Assembly (NCBI RefSeq): GCF_900111795.1
Contig: NZ_FOJQ01000003.1
Coordinates: forward strand, 1-64,000
Direction of reading: 5' to 3'
Origin: Anoxybacillus pushchinoensis
GTDB taxonomy: Bacteria > Bacillota > Bacilli > Bacillales > Anoxybacillaceae
Length of the DNA stretch: 64,000 bases
Made by a program: the position numbers and the translations under genes. Each line of letters starts with the position of its first letter. Position 1 is the first letter of the stretch. The notes beneath the pieces are model-generated. The model was not told the DNA's origin. It did not search any database and was given only the letters and a program-made list of their open reading frames with translations. Shown one piece after another: positions 35,896 through 45,069 of the stretch.

Positions 35896-36500
35896 ATTGT
35901 AACATGAGGGGGAGTTTCAAATGGTGTTCGTGTAAAAACGGTTCGTTCGTTAATATTGCTTCTGTTTGACCGTCATATACGATCGTTCCATCAGCGAGTA
36001 CAATTGTTCGTTCACAACATTCAAGCACAAAGTCAAGATCATGTGTTGTAACGACTCTTGTGTGAGGTAATGATCGAACGAGTTGAATAAGCGCCCGTCG
36101 TGCTTTTGGATCTAACGCAGCTGTTGGTTCGTCCATGAGCAATATGTTCGGTTTCATCGCAAGGATAGTAGCGAAAGTGACGAGACGTTTTTCCCCTTCT
36201 GAAAAAAAGAGTGCTTGAATAAACAAAATGACTGCCAAAGTTAAAAACGCTGCATACGGATCGAGCAACGCTGCAAGCAGCAATCCGTCGTCTAAATGTC
36301 CACTTGACCCTGTACCCGGGATGCAAAGTTAATCATTTGCGCCGCAAATACAAATGCTCCGAGCACCCCCATAAGAAGTAGCTTTTTTTCATCCGCTTCG
36401 ATGTTTAACTTTTTTAATGAATAGCTTGCTATTCCCGCGGTAGCCCCCACATCGCTATTCCTACCGCAGGTGAAATAAGCGCATCTGACATATGCACCAT
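35894..36500 (-). pseudogene. cbiM-cbiO deletion fusion, remnant of a cobalt/nickel ECF importer
   Basis: Read on the minus strand from the ATG at 36500, the sequence gives the start of CbiM (MVHMSDALISPAVGIAMWG). A one-base loss in the G run near 36446 shifts the frame. ATAGIASYS...GVLGAFVFAAQMINFA follows, a second shift occurs near 36320, then PGTGSSGHL and LLLAALLDPYAAF appear. At about 36205 the CbiM sequence jumps into the C-terminal half of the CbiO ATPase: SEGEKRLV signature, Walker B ILLMDEPTAALD and VTTHDLDFVLE. Walker A, the rest of CbiM, and CbiN and CbiQ are gone. It cannot encode a working transporter. Confidence 0.88.
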
Positions 36501-36654
36501 AAATCCCCCCCCTTATGTCTTATTATAGGGGATATGTATCATTGAAAGTCATTTCATTTTTCTTTTTCGTTTTCGTTTGGTTGTGATACAACGTTTCTTT
36601 TTTTGTCACAAATCCCGGTTTTATCTTTGTCGTTTGTGCGAGATGACAAAAATG

Positions 36655-36687
36655 AAAAAGCTGCCGATGAATAGGCAGCTTTTTTTG
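36655..36687 (-). terminator. Terminator of pckA
   Basis: GCTGCC (36660-36665) pairs with GGCAGC (36674-36679), with A and T runs extending the stem. It lies immediately after the pckA stop on the minus strand. Confidence 0.8.
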
Positions 36688-38274
36688 TTATGCAATTGGT
36701 CCACCGAGTTGTTCAATACGCGGATCAACATTCGTAAATTTTTTAAAGTTTTCGCGGAATTTAGCCGCGAGTTGTTTAGCTTTTTGTTCGTATGCTTCCT
36801 TGTCTTCCCATGTGCTCTTTGGCTGCAACACTTCATCAGGGACACCTGGGACATGGAGAGGAATATGCAAACCGAAAATTGGGTCTTGAACGGTTTCGAC
36901 GTTGTTTAATTCTCCTTCTAACGCTGCTTTCACCATGGCGCGCGTATAAGATAGCTTCATTCGCTCGCCAACCCCGTATCCACCACCGGTCCAACCTGTG
37001 TTTACTAAAAATACTTGAACGCCATGGGCATCGATTTTTTGCCCGAGCATCTCCGCGTAACGCGTTGCAGGAAGCGGTAAAAACGGTGAGCCAAAGCATG
37101 TAGAAAACGTTGCTTCAGGCGATGTTACTCCGCGTTCCGTACCAGCGAGTTTGCTCGTGTAGCCGCTTAAAAAATGGTACATCGCTTGTTCTTTCGTTAG
37201 TTTGCTAATTGGTGGCAATACACCGAACGCATCTGCTGTTAAAAAGACGATTGTATGTGGATGACCCGCCACGCTCGGTTGAACAATATTGTCCATCGCT
37301 TCGAGCGGATACGCAGCGCGCGTATTTTCGGTAAGTGTCGCATCATCGTAGTTTGGTATGCGCGTGTCTGGATCGATGATGACGTTTTCTAATACAGAGC
37401 CGAAGCGAATGGCATCGAAAATTTGAGGCTCTTTTTCGCGCGATAAATTGATGCATTTTGCATAGCAACCGCCCTCGATATTAAAGACGCCGTTGTTCGA
37501 CCACCCGTGCTCATCATCGCCGATTAAGCGACGGCTTGGATCGGCAGAAAGAGTCGTTTTTCCTGTGCCGGATAAACCGAAAAAGAGTGCGACATCTCCT
37601 TCTTGCCCTACGTTTGCTGAGCAGTGCATCGGGAAAATTCCTTGTTCTGGTAATAAAAAGTTCATTACAGAGAAAATAGATTTTTTCATTTCGCCAGCAT
37701 ACTCTGTTCCACCAATGAGCACTGTGCGACGTTCAAATGAGATGATAATAAACGTTTCTGAACGTGTGCCGTCTACAGCTGGATCAGCTTTAAACGTTGG
37801 AGCAGAAATGATTGTAAATTGCGGCTCGTGCGTTTTTAGTTCCTCTGCTGTTGGACGAATGAATAATTGATGAGCGAATAAATTATGCCAAGCAAACTCA
37901 TTCACTACTTGAATAGGTAAACGATAAGCTGGATCGGCACCCGCAAAACCGTTAAATACGAACACTTCTTTTTTTGTCATTAAATAATCAACGACTTTAT
38001 TGTAAAGACGATCAAACACTTCTTCAGAAATTGGCTGATTAACTGTTCCCCAGTCAATTTTATGTTTAACAGATAATTCTTCAACGATATATTTATCTTT
38101 TGGGGAACGGCCTGTATATTTTCCGGTCGTTGCGCAAACAGCACCGGATGAAGTGAGAATGCCTTCTTGACGAGTTAACACTTTTTCTACTAATCGTGGT
38201 ACAGATAAGTTATGAAAAACCCCATCCCTTTGCAAGAGTGTTGATAATTTGTTTGTCAGTTCAATGGAATTCAT
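36688..38274 (-). CDS. pckA: Phosphoenolpyruvate carboxykinase (ATP) PckA
   Basis: A 528-residue enzyme that decarboxylates and phosphorylates oxaloacetate to PEP, the entry to gluconeogenesis. [11 protein letters not shown] is near residue 50, the kinase-1a P-loop [11 protein letters not shown] near 238, the kinase-2 region LIGDDEHGW near 257 and [10 protein letters not shown] near 440. The ATG at 38274 follows AAAGGTAGG; longer frames upstream lack family sequence. It is divergent from metK, with the SAM riboswitch in the gap. Confidence 0.96.
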   Translation of the reverse strand: MNSIELTNKLSTLLQRDGVFHNLSVPRLVEKVLTRQEGILTSSGAVCATTGKYTGRSPKDKYIVEELSVKHKIDWGTVNQPISEEVFDRLYNKVVDYLMTKKEVFVFNGFAGADPAYRLPIQVVNEFAWHNLFAHQLFIRPTAEELKTHEPQFTIISAPTFKADPAVDGTRSETFIIISFERRTVLIGGTEYAGEMKKSIFSVMNFLLPEQGIFPMHCSANVGQEGDVALFFGLSGTGKTTLSADPSRRLIGDDEHGWSNNGVFNIEGGCYAKCINLSREKEPQIFDAIRFGSVLENVIIDPDTRIPNYDDATLTENTRAAYPLEAMDNIVQPSVAGHPHTIVFLTADAFGVLPPISKLTKEQAMYHFLSGYTSKLAGTERGVTSPEATFSTCFGSPFLPLPATRYAEMLGQKIDAHGVQVFLVNTGWTGGGYGVGERMKLSYTRAMVKAALEGELNNVETVQDPIFGLHIPLHVPGVPDEVLQPKSTWEDKEAYEQKAKQLAAKFRENFKKFTNVDPRIEQLGGPIA

Positions 38275-38403
38275 TGGACAAAACCTACCTTTGTTTGATT
38301 TATTCTTCATGTAAAAAAGTATAACACATTTTAATAAATAATCCATACTAATTCGTGTATTTTTCTTGAATTTATTTTCAAGATCATTGTGGCATAAAAA
38401 ACA

Positions 38404-38433
38404 TTGACTCGTTTCATACAGATATGATATGAT
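38404..38433 (+). promoter_or_regulatory. Promoter of the metK leader
   Basis: TTGACT (38404-38409), 18 bases, TATGAT (38428-38433), ending about 17 bases before the riboswitch P1 stem. Confidence 0.65.
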
Positions 38434-38450
38434 GCTGAAATGAACGGATA

Positions 38451-38611
38451 CTCTTATCCCGAGTTGGTGGAGGGGGACAGGCCCGATGAAACCCAGCAAC
38501 CGTCACATGCGTGAAAAGGTGCTAACCTGTGGCAAGGGGACGCCCTTGAACGATAAGAGTGAAAGGCGCAGACAAATGCAAAAACCTTTCCTCTGAGGGA
38601 AAGGTTTTTTT
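38451..38611 (+). ncRNA. SAM-I (S-box) riboswitch with terminator, upstream of metK
   Basis: P1 stem CTCTTATC (38451-38458) pairs with GATAAGAG (38552-38559). The core is canonical: GAGTTGGTGGAGGG, CGATGAAACCCAGCAACC, then AAGGTGCTAACCTGTGGCAA. The aptamer is followed by an intrinsic terminator stem AACCTTTCC/GGAAAGGTT (38582-38605) with T run to 38611. SAM binding should favour termination and shut off metK, a feedback loop since MetK makes SAM. Confidence 0.96.
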
Positions 38612-38679
38612 CACGATAGACCATAATAAGAGGGATGAGTACCGTATCATTTGCCATTATACTGAGGAGGAATGTTTAA

Positions 38680-39885
38680 ATGCCTAAACGTCGTCTGTTT
38701 ACATCTGAATCTGTAACGGAAGGGCATCCGGATAAAATTTGCGACCAAATTTCCGATGCGGTTTTAGACGCGATTTTAGCAAATGATCCAAACGCGCGTG
38801 TTGCATGCGAGACGAGCGTAACGACAGGACTTGTTTTAGTGAGCGGAGAAATTACGACATCTACATATGTAGATATTCCGAAAATTGTTCGCGACACGAT
38901 TCGTGAAATTGGCTATACCCGTGCGAAATACGGTTTTGATGCAGATACGTGCGCCGTATTAACGTCAATTGATGAGCAATCACCAGACATTGCGATGGGT
39001 GTTGACAAAGCGTTAGAAGCGCGTGAAGGACAAATGACAGACGAAGAAATTGAAGCGATCGGTGCAGGGGACCAAGGATTAATGTTTGGCTTCGCGTGCA
39101 ACGAAACGAAAGAGCTTATGCCGCTTCCAATTTCGCTCGCCCATAAACTTGCGCGCCGTTTATCAGAAGTGCGTAAAGAAGACATTTTACCTTACTTACG
39201 TCCGGACGGAAAGACGCAAGTAACGGTCGAGTACGATGAAAACGGTAAGCCTGTGCGCATCGATACGATCGTTGTTTCTACACAACATCATCCAGAAATT
39301 ACACAAGATCAAATTGTGCGCAATATTAAGGAGCATGTCATTAAGCCTGTCGTTCCAGTAGAATTGATCGACGAAAACACAAAATACTTCATCAACCCAA
39401 CAGGTCGCTTCGTAATTGGTGGTCCACAAGGCGATGCAGGTTTGACAGGACGTAAAATTATCGTTGATACGTACGGCGGTTATGCTCGTCACGGCGGTGG
39501 AGCATTCTCAGGAAAGGATCCAACAAAAGTGGACCGTTCGGCAGCATATGCCGCTCGCTACGTAGCGAAAAACATCGTTGCAGCAGGTCTTGCGGATAAA
39601 TGTGAAGTGCAGCTAGCGTACGCGATCGGTGTTGCGAAGCCTGTATCTATTTCGATTGATACGTTCGGAACAGGTAAAGTATCTGAAGATATTTTAATCG
39701 AAGTTGTTCGCAATAACTTTGATCTTCGCCCAGCAGGCATTATTAAAATGCTCGATCTCCGTCGCCCGATTTATAAGCAAACAGCAGCTTATGGTCACTT
39801 CGGTCGCACGGACATTGATCTTCCTTGGGAGCGTACAGATAAAGCGGAAGCATTAAAACAACAAGCGTTACAGTTAGCGAAGTAA
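38680..39885 (+). CDS. metK: S-adenosylmethionine synthetase MetK
   Basis: A 401-residue enzyme making SAM from methionine and ATP. The signatures [32 protein letters not shown] and [19 protein letters not shown] are present at normal positions. The ATG at 38680 follows GAGGAGG. Its product is sensed by the riboswitch in its own leader, and luxS at 29539 handles later steps of the same methyl cycle. Confidence 0.97.
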   Translation: MPKRRLFTSESVTEGHPDKICDQISDAVLDAILANDPNARVACETSVTTGLVLVSGEITTSTYVDIPKIVRDTIREIGYTRAKYGFDADTCAVLTSIDEQSPDIAMGVDKALEAREGQMTDEEIEAIGAGDQGLMFGFACNETKELMPLPISLAHKLARRLSEVRKEDILPYLRPDGKTQVTVEYDENGKPVRIDTIVVSTQHHPEITQDQIVRNIKEHVIKPVVPVELIDENTKYFINPTGRFVIGGPQGDAGLTGRKIIVDTYGGYARHGGGAFSGKDPTKVDRSAAYAARYVAKNIVAAGLADKCEVQLAYAIGVAKPVSISIDTFGTGKVSEDILIEVVRNNFDLRPAGIIKMLDLRRPIYKQTAAYGHFGRTDIDLPWERTDKAEALKQQALQLAK

Positions 39886-39887
39886 GC

Positions 39888-39929
39888 AAGAGAAAGAGGG
39901 TTGCATCATGTAACTCTCTTTCTTTGCTA
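39888..39929 (+). terminator. Long hairpin after metK
   Basis: AGCAAGAGAAAGAG pairs with CTCTTTCTTTGCT around a 15-base loop, with one mismatch. The run of T after it is poor, so termination may be leaky into asnB. Confidence 0.5.
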
Positions 39930-39947
39930 AAAAAGTGGGGTGGCATA

Positions 39948-41834
39948 ATGTGTGGATTCGTTGGTTGCATTTATGATCGACCGAAGCAAGCATGTGATGA
40001 ATGGAAAAAGACGTTCCAACAAATGAATGATATCATTACTCACCGCGGACCAGACGATGAAGGATATTTTTTTGATGAGCATGTACATTTCGCATTTCGA
40101 CGTTTAAGCATTATTGATTTAGAAGCAGGCCATCAGCCGCTCTCATACGAAAACGACCGATACTGGATCATTTTCAATGGAGAAATTTACAACTATATTG
40201 AACTGCGTGCACAGCTCGAGCAGAAATATACGTTTGCGACGCACTCAGATACGGAAGTGATACTAGCGTTATACGCTGAAAAAAAAGAGGCATGTGTGCA
40301 ACAATTGCGCGGTATGTTCGCTTTTGTTATTTGGGATAAAGAAGAAAAAACGGTATTTTCTGCGCGCGATCCGTTCGGAATTAAGCCATTTTTTTATGCT
40401 GCCCAAGATGATCGTTTCCTCGTTGCTTCGGAAAAGAAAAGCCTTTTGTTAGCAATAGACGGGGATATTAACAAAGAAGCACTTCACCATTATTTAACGT
40501 TTCAATATGTTCCAGAGCCGTTGACGATGACGACAGGTGTTTATAAGCTAAAGCCAGGTCATTACATGGTAAAAAAAATCGGCGAACAACCGACATTTGT
40601 TCGCTATTTTACTCCATCGTTCACGCCGACAAATCAATCGGAAGAAAAGTGGATTGCCGATATTCGAAACGCTCTTATGAAGTCTGTTGAAGTGCATATG
40701 CGCAGCGATGTACCAGTCGGCTCTTTCTTATCTGGGGGAATCGATTCTTCGCTCGTTGTCGCCGTGGCGAAACAATTTCATCCTCATCTTGAGACGTTTT
40801 CAGTCGGGTTTGCTCATGAAGGATTTAGTGAGATTGACGTAGCAAAGGAAACAGCTGAAAAGCTAAATGTTCGACATTATAGCTATATAGTTTCCCCGGA
40901 AGAATATGTACAACATCTGCCGCACATTATGTGGCACATGGATGATCCTCTCGCTGACCCAGCAGCTGTGCCTCTTTATTTTGTTGCTCGTGAAGCAAGA
41001 AAGCGCGTTACCGTCGTATTATCAGGTGAAGGGGCAGATGAACTGTTTGGGGGATACAATATTTACCGTGAACCACATTCGTTACGTTTCTTTACCTATC
41101 TTCCGAAGCCGATGAAGCACATATTGCGCGTACTCGCCCGTCTTCTTCCAGAAGGGATGAAAGGAAAGAGCTTTATTGAGCGTGGTACGACGCCATTACG
41201 CGACCGATATATTGGCAATGCGAAAATGTTTGAGGAGAAAGAAAAAGCTCTTATATTGAAAGAATATAAGAGTCATTGGGCATATACGAGCATCACGAAA
41301 CATTTGTACGATGAAACGTCTTTGTATCATCCGGTCGAACAAATGCAATATGTCGATTTGCATACATGGTTATGCGGTGACATTTTATTAAAGGCTGACA
41401 AAATGACGATGGCTCATTCCCTCGAATTGCGCGTCCCATTTTTAGATAAAGAAGTGTTCGATGTTGCTAAGCATATTCCTGCTCATTTGAAAACGAAGAA
41501 TGGGACGACGAAGTATATATTGCGAAAAGTGGCAGAAGGACTTGTACCAGATCACGTATTATACCGTAAAAAACTCGGTTTCCCTGTTCCGATTCGCCAT
41601 TGGTTAAAAGATGAATTGTACGATTGGGCAAAAACGACGATTCAACAAAGTGAAACGGATGACGTATTCCATAAGCATGTTCTTTTACAGTTGCTTGATG
41701 AGCATGCGACAGGAAGAGCTGATTATAGTCGGAAATTATGGACGGTGCTTATGTTCATGATTTGGCATGCCGTATACGTAGAGGAGAAGTATGATTTCTT
41801 CAAAGAACACGTTGCTATCCGCTCTCATGCGTAA
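39948..41834 (+). CDS. asnB: Asparagine synthetase (glutamine-hydrolysing) AsnB
   Basis: 628 residues. The N-terminal class II glutaminase domain starts with the catalytic Cys right after Met (MCGFVGC), which fixes the start at the ATG at 39948 (GTGGGGTGG upstream). HRGPDDEGYF and the glutamine-binding region follow. The synthetase domain has the ATP pyrophosphatase loop SFLSGGIDSSLV near residue 265. It makes asparagine from aspartate, glutamine and ATP. It follows metK as in B. subtilis. Confidence 0.95.
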   Translation: MCGFVGCIYDRPKQACDEWKKTFQQMNDIITHRGPDDEGYFFDEHVHFAFRRLSIIDLEAGHQPLSYENDRYWIIFNGEIYNYIELRAQLEQKYTFATHSDTEVILALYAEKKEACVQQLRGMFAFVIWDKEEKTVFSARDPFGIKPFFYAAQDDRFLVASEKKSLLLAIDGDINKEALHHYLTFQYVPEPLTMTTGVYKLKPGHYMVKKIGEQPTFVRYFTPSFTPTNQSEEKWIADIRNALMKSVEVHMRSDVPVGSFLSGGIDSSLVVAVAKQFHPHLETFSVGFAHEGFSEIDVAKETAEKLNVRHYSYIVSPEEYVQHLPHIMWHMDDPLADPAAVPLYFVAREARKRVTVVLSGEGADELFGGYNIYREPHSLRFFTYLPKPMKHILRVLARLLPEGMKGKSFIERGTTPLRDRYIGNAKMFEEKEKALILKEYKSHWAYTSITKHLYDETSLYHPVEQMQYVDLHTWLCGDILLKADKMTMAHSLELRVPFLDKEVFDVAKHIPAHLKTKNGTTKYILRKVAEGLVPDHVLYRKKLGFPVPIRHWLKDELYDWAKTTIQQSETDDVFHKHVLLQLLDEHATGRADYSRKLWTVLMFMIWHAVYVEEKYDFFKEHVAIRSHA

Positions 41835-41960
41835 CGAGAGTGACGCGTGTGAATGACTTGCTCGTAGTGGGAAAGAAGTTCGCTGAATATGTTTTCCCAG
41901 TCTTTCGTCTGGGCATATTCGCGAGCGGCTTTCCCCATTTGTTTTCGCTCCTGTTCACAA
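41825..41960 (-). pseudogene. C-terminal scrap of a group 1 glycosyltransferase
   Basis: On the minus strand about 43 codons read EQERKQMGKAAREYAQTK, then DWENIFSELLSHYEQVI and a stop. This is the usual last helix of GT4-type glycosyltransferases (MGxxAREYAxxxDWxxI). Upstream of EQERK the frame turns nonsensical and meets the end of the PAP2 gene, so the rest of the enzyme was deleted. No start or ribosome site is present. Confidence 0.7.
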
Positions 41961-42473
41961 AATAGCGGAAAATGAAGCAATACCAAATAGCGTACCGAGC
42001 ATACAACCGGCAAGCACATCAGAAGGGTAATGAAGCCCTAAGTAAATGCGCGACACGGCAACGCTAACGGCAATAGGTAAAAGACAAACAGCAAGCGCTG
42101 GAGCGTATAGTAAAAACGGAACGATGACAGAAAACGCGGCTGTTGTATGTCCAGAAGGAAATGAATGATCGGTTAATGGATTTTTTGTTACTCGCGTATG
42201 GCGAAGGGAAATATAAGGTCGTTTACGTGGGTACATTTTTTTCATGACTGCCACAGGGATATGACTAAAAGCTAATGCAGCAGCACTCGCTATGGCGGCA
42301 TCTCGCCATTCATCCTGCAGCAGCCAAATGGCTAACAAGACGGCTGTAATTGAAAAGGTTGCTCCCCCGACATGTGTAATGGAACGAAAGTATATATTCA
42401 ACCATTTGTGGTCGAAATAACGATTAATGCTGTAAAATAATTTACATTCCCAATCGTACCACTTTTGCAACAT
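41955..42473 (-). CDS. PAP2-family membrane phosphatase
   Basis: 172 residues with about five membrane segments and the three-part phosphatidic acid phosphatase signature: KKMYPRKRP, HSFPSGHTT and SRIYLGLHYPSD. Relatives dephosphorylate undecaprenyl pyrophosphate or phosphatidylglycerol phosphate; which one cannot be told. The ATG at 42473 follows AGGGGGAATGG. The last few residues meet the glycosyltransferase scrap, so the C-terminus may have been trimmed by the same deletion, but all catalytic motifs are intact. Confidence 0.85.
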   Translation of the reverse strand: MLQKWYDWECKLFYSINRYFDHKWLNIYFRSITHVGGATFSITAVLLAIWLLQDEWRDAAIASAAALAFSHIPVAVMKKMYPRKRPYISLRHTRVTKNPLTDHSFPSGHTTAAFSVIVPFLLYAPALAVCLLPIAVSVAVSRIYLGLHYPSDVLAGCMLGTLFGIASFSAIL

Positions 42474-42546
42474 AAGCCATTCCCCCTAACTTTATGATAA
42501 AATACGTGTGTTAAGTAAATAATAAAACAATGTAAAAATACCACGC

Positions 42547-43077
42547 TTATTTGCTGCGTGGCTTGCTAGCTTGAAGCGTCTTGTAATATTGTCCTTTTTC
42601 TACGTACTCACGGCGAATGCGAGCCATTTCGCGCTCGTCTTCTTCTGTTAATGGCCGGATTACTTTTGCTGGGCGTCCGAACGCAAGGGTGCGTGGCGGT
42701 ATTTTCTTTCCTTGTGGAACGAGGCTACCTGCACCGATAAAAGCACCTTCACCAATTTCGGCGCCATCCAAAACGATCGACCCCATACCAACAAGGGCGC
42801 CTTTTCGCACGATTGCGCTATGTAAAATGACTTGATGACCAACGGTAACATCATCTTCAATGATGAGCGGATTGTTTGGACTTTGATGCAGGACAGAATT
42901 GTCTTGAATGTTCACACGATTGCCGATGATCGTTGGTGCAACATCTCCACGAATGACGGTGTTGAACCAAATGCTCGTTTCTTCTCCGATCGTTACATCG
43001 CCTGTAATAGTAACGTAATCTGCAATAAAGGCGGAAGGTGCAATGTTTGGTGTATGTTCTTTATATGGATAAATCAT
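42547..43077 (-). CDS. ytoA: Gamma-class carbonic anhydrase-like protein YtoA
   Basis: 176 residues forming a left-handed beta-helix of hexapeptide repeats (IAPSAFIADYVTITGDVTIG and onward), with putative zinc histidines in VLHQS and GHQVILH, followed by a C-terminal helix. It belongs to the gamma-carbonic anhydrase/YrdA group; enzymatic activity of the B. subtilis homologue YtoA is not established to my knowledge. The ATG at 43077 follows AAAGGGACG. Divergent from ytpA. Confidence 0.85.
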   Translation of the reverse strand: MIYPYKEHTPNIAPSAFIADYVTITGDVTIGEETSIWFNTVIRGDVAPTIIGNRVNIQDNSVLHQSPNNPLIIEDDVTVGHQVILHSAIVRKGALVGMGSIVLDGAEIGEGAFIGAGSLVPQGKKIPPRTLAFGRPAKVIRPLTEEDEREMARIRREYVEKGQYYKTLQASKPRSK

Positions 43078-43162
43078 TTCACTCGTCCCTTTCAGTTCAA
43101 TTTGTTATATTTAGTGTACAAATTTTTCGTCTATTCGTAAATATAAAAAGGAGGGGAAGTAT

Positions 43163-43981
43163 ATGTGGAAATGGGAAGGAGAAAACGCAAAAGGAACGAT
43201 CGTAATCGTTCACGGTGCCGCTGAACATCACGGTCGGTATAAATGGCTTATTGAAATGTTTCGCACGCACGGTTTTCATGTCGTTGCGGGAGATTTACCA
43301 GGACAAGGAACGACGTCGCGCAGTCGAAGAGGACATATCGATTCATTTGACGAATATATCGAAGCAGTTGCAAGCTGGGTGCATGAAGCAAGCGTGTATG
43401 AACAGCCAATTTTTTTACTTGGTCACAGTATGGGGGGACTTGTTGTCATTCGCACATTACAAGAAAAACGTCTTCCTGTGCGCGGCGTTATTTTGTCTTC
43501 TCCTTGTTTAGGGCTTGTTCATTATCCATCGAAAGCACTTGAGATCGCCTCGCGCATTTTAAATGTTATTCATCCGAAAAAGCGATTTCCATCGGGGTTA
43601 ACGGTAGAAATGGCGACTCGAAACGAAGAAGTGCGAGAAATGGATAAAAACGATTCATTGTATGTCACAAAGGTGTCTGTGCGTTGGTATCGTGAGTTAG
43701 TGAAAGCCATTCGTGTCGCCCATGAAAAAATTGCCGACTTACGAGACGTGCCAATACTCGTCATGCAGGCGGGGGATGATAAAATTGTCGATAAACATGC
43801 AGTCAAATCATGGTTTGATCAGTTGACGGTGAGCGAAAAAGTATATAAAGAATGGCCGAAACTATATCATGAAATTTTTAACGAACTTGAACGTGAACAA
43901 GTATTTTTATATGCCCATACGTTTTTAACTTTGCAGTTGCAAAGGGGTGAGATGATTGAACGTGCCAACCAATCCTTTTAG
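43163..43981 (+). CDS. ytpA: Alpha/beta hydrolase, (lyso)phospholipase YtpA-like
   Basis: A 272-residue serine hydrolase of the monoacylglycerol lipase group: IVHGAAEHHGRY near residue 15, nucleophile elbow GHSMGG near 92, the acid in QAGDDKIVD and His in YHEIFNE. B. subtilis YtpA is linked to production of the lysophospholipid antibiotic bacilysocin. The ATG at 43163 follows AAAGGAGGGG. It overlaps ytpB by 26 bases, as the two lie together in B. subtilis. Confidence 0.87.
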   Translation: MWKWEGENAKGTIVIVHGAAEHHGRYKWLIEMFRTHGFHVVAGDLPGQGTTSRSRRGHIDSFDEYIEAVASWVHEASVYEQPIFLLGHSMGGLVVIRTLQEKRLPVRGVILSSPCLGLVHYPSKALEIASRILNVIHPKKRFPSGLTVEMATRNEEVREMDKNDSLYVTKVSVRWYRELVKAIRVAHEKIADLRDVPILVMQAGDDKIVDKHAVKSWFDQLTVSEKVYKEWPKLYHEIFNELEREQVFLYAHTFLTLQLQRGEMIERANQSF

Positions 43982-45026
43982 TTTAATGCGCGCTGTATAT
44001 CGTCGTGTATTTCCGCTTGTGCATCGCGAATTAGCTGTTTGGAAAAAAAGAGCTCAAGCTATTCCGAATGAAGAATTGCGAAAACAAGCGTTGGCGAGCA
44101 TCGCAACAAAAACGTTCCATTGTGAAGGGGGAGCTATTTTATCGTTGCTTTCAGGGAAAGAATTGGAGCGGTGTGTTCGCTTTATCGTCGCTTATCAAAC
44201 GATTAGCGATTATTTAGATAATTTATGCGATCGGAGCACGTCGCTTGATCCGAACGATTTTCGCGCATTGCACGATTCGATGATGCACGCATTAACTGTC
44301 GGAGCAAAAAAAGAGGCGTATTATCGCTATCGGACGGAGCAAGATGATGGTGGGTATTTGCACGCTCTTGTCGATACGTGCCAAGAAACGTTAGAAGGAG
44401 TTCGTCATTATGAGTTGATCGCTCCATTTTTACACGAGCTCGCATCATATTATTGTGATTTACAAGTACATAAACATGTAAAAAAAGAGGAGCGAGTCCC
44501 TCGACTTAAACAATGGTTTGCTCAATACGAAGCATCGTTGCCGAAAATGGAATGGTATGAATTTTCCGCTTGTTCTGGCTCAACGCTCGGCATCTTTTGT
44601 TTAGTTGCTTACGCTTGTAATGATGCGTTCGATCAGCGTCTTGCACAACGTGTGCGCGACAGCTATTTTCCGTACGTACAAGGGCTGCACATTTTGCTTG
44701 ATTACTTCATTGATCAAGAGGAAGATCGGCAAGGTGGGGATTTAAATTTTTGTTTTTATTATCCGAATGAGGAGGCGCTATTTGCCCGTTTGCGTCATTT
44801 CATTGAAGAAGCAGATCGCCATATTGCACAGTTGCCACATCGCGAATTTCATCGCTTCATTCATCGTGGTTTGCTCGGATTATATTTATCAGATGAAAAA
44901 GTACACGAGCAAGAAGGTATTCATAAGCTAGCGAAACAATTGTTGCGTTCCGGTGGCATGACGTCCCACTTCTTTTATTGGAACGGCAGAATGTATCGAA
45001 AATGGCAAAAATGGATGTATGCGTGA
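43956..45026 (+). CDS. ytpB: Tetraprenyl-beta-curcumene synthase YtpB-like
   Basis: A 356-residue all-helical protein. The Asp-rich motif D85-x2-D88-x3-D92 (YQTISDYLDNLCDRS) fits the large terpene synthase YtpB, which cyclises a C35 prenyl diphosphate to tetraprenyl-beta-curcumene in Bacillus (sesquarterpene pathway). A second acidic stretch LLDYFIDQEEDRQGGD is near residue 245. The likely start is the TTG at 43956 after AGGGGTGA, inside ytpA; a GTG at 43962 is an alternative. Confidence 0.88.
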   Translation: MNVPTNPFSLMRAVYRRVFPLVHRELAVWKKRAQAIPNEELRKQALASIATKTFHCEGGAILSLLSGKELERCVRFIVAYQTISDYLDNLCDRSTSLDPNDFRALHDSMMHALTVGAKKEAYYRYRTEQDDGGYLHALVDTCQETLEGVRHYELIAPFLHELASYYCDLQVHKHVKKEERVPRLKQWFAQYEASLPKMEWYEFSACSGSTLGIFCLVAYACNDAFDQRLAQRVRDSYFPYVQGLHILLDYFIDQEEDRQGGDLNFCFYYPNEEALFARLRHFIEEADRHIAQLPHREFHRFIHRGLLGLYLSDEKVHEQEGIHKLAKQLLRSGGMTSHFFYWNGRMYRKWQKWMYA

Positions 45027-45069
45027 AGAAAACGGGTGTATAATGGAAGAAAAGAAGAGAGGGATGAAT

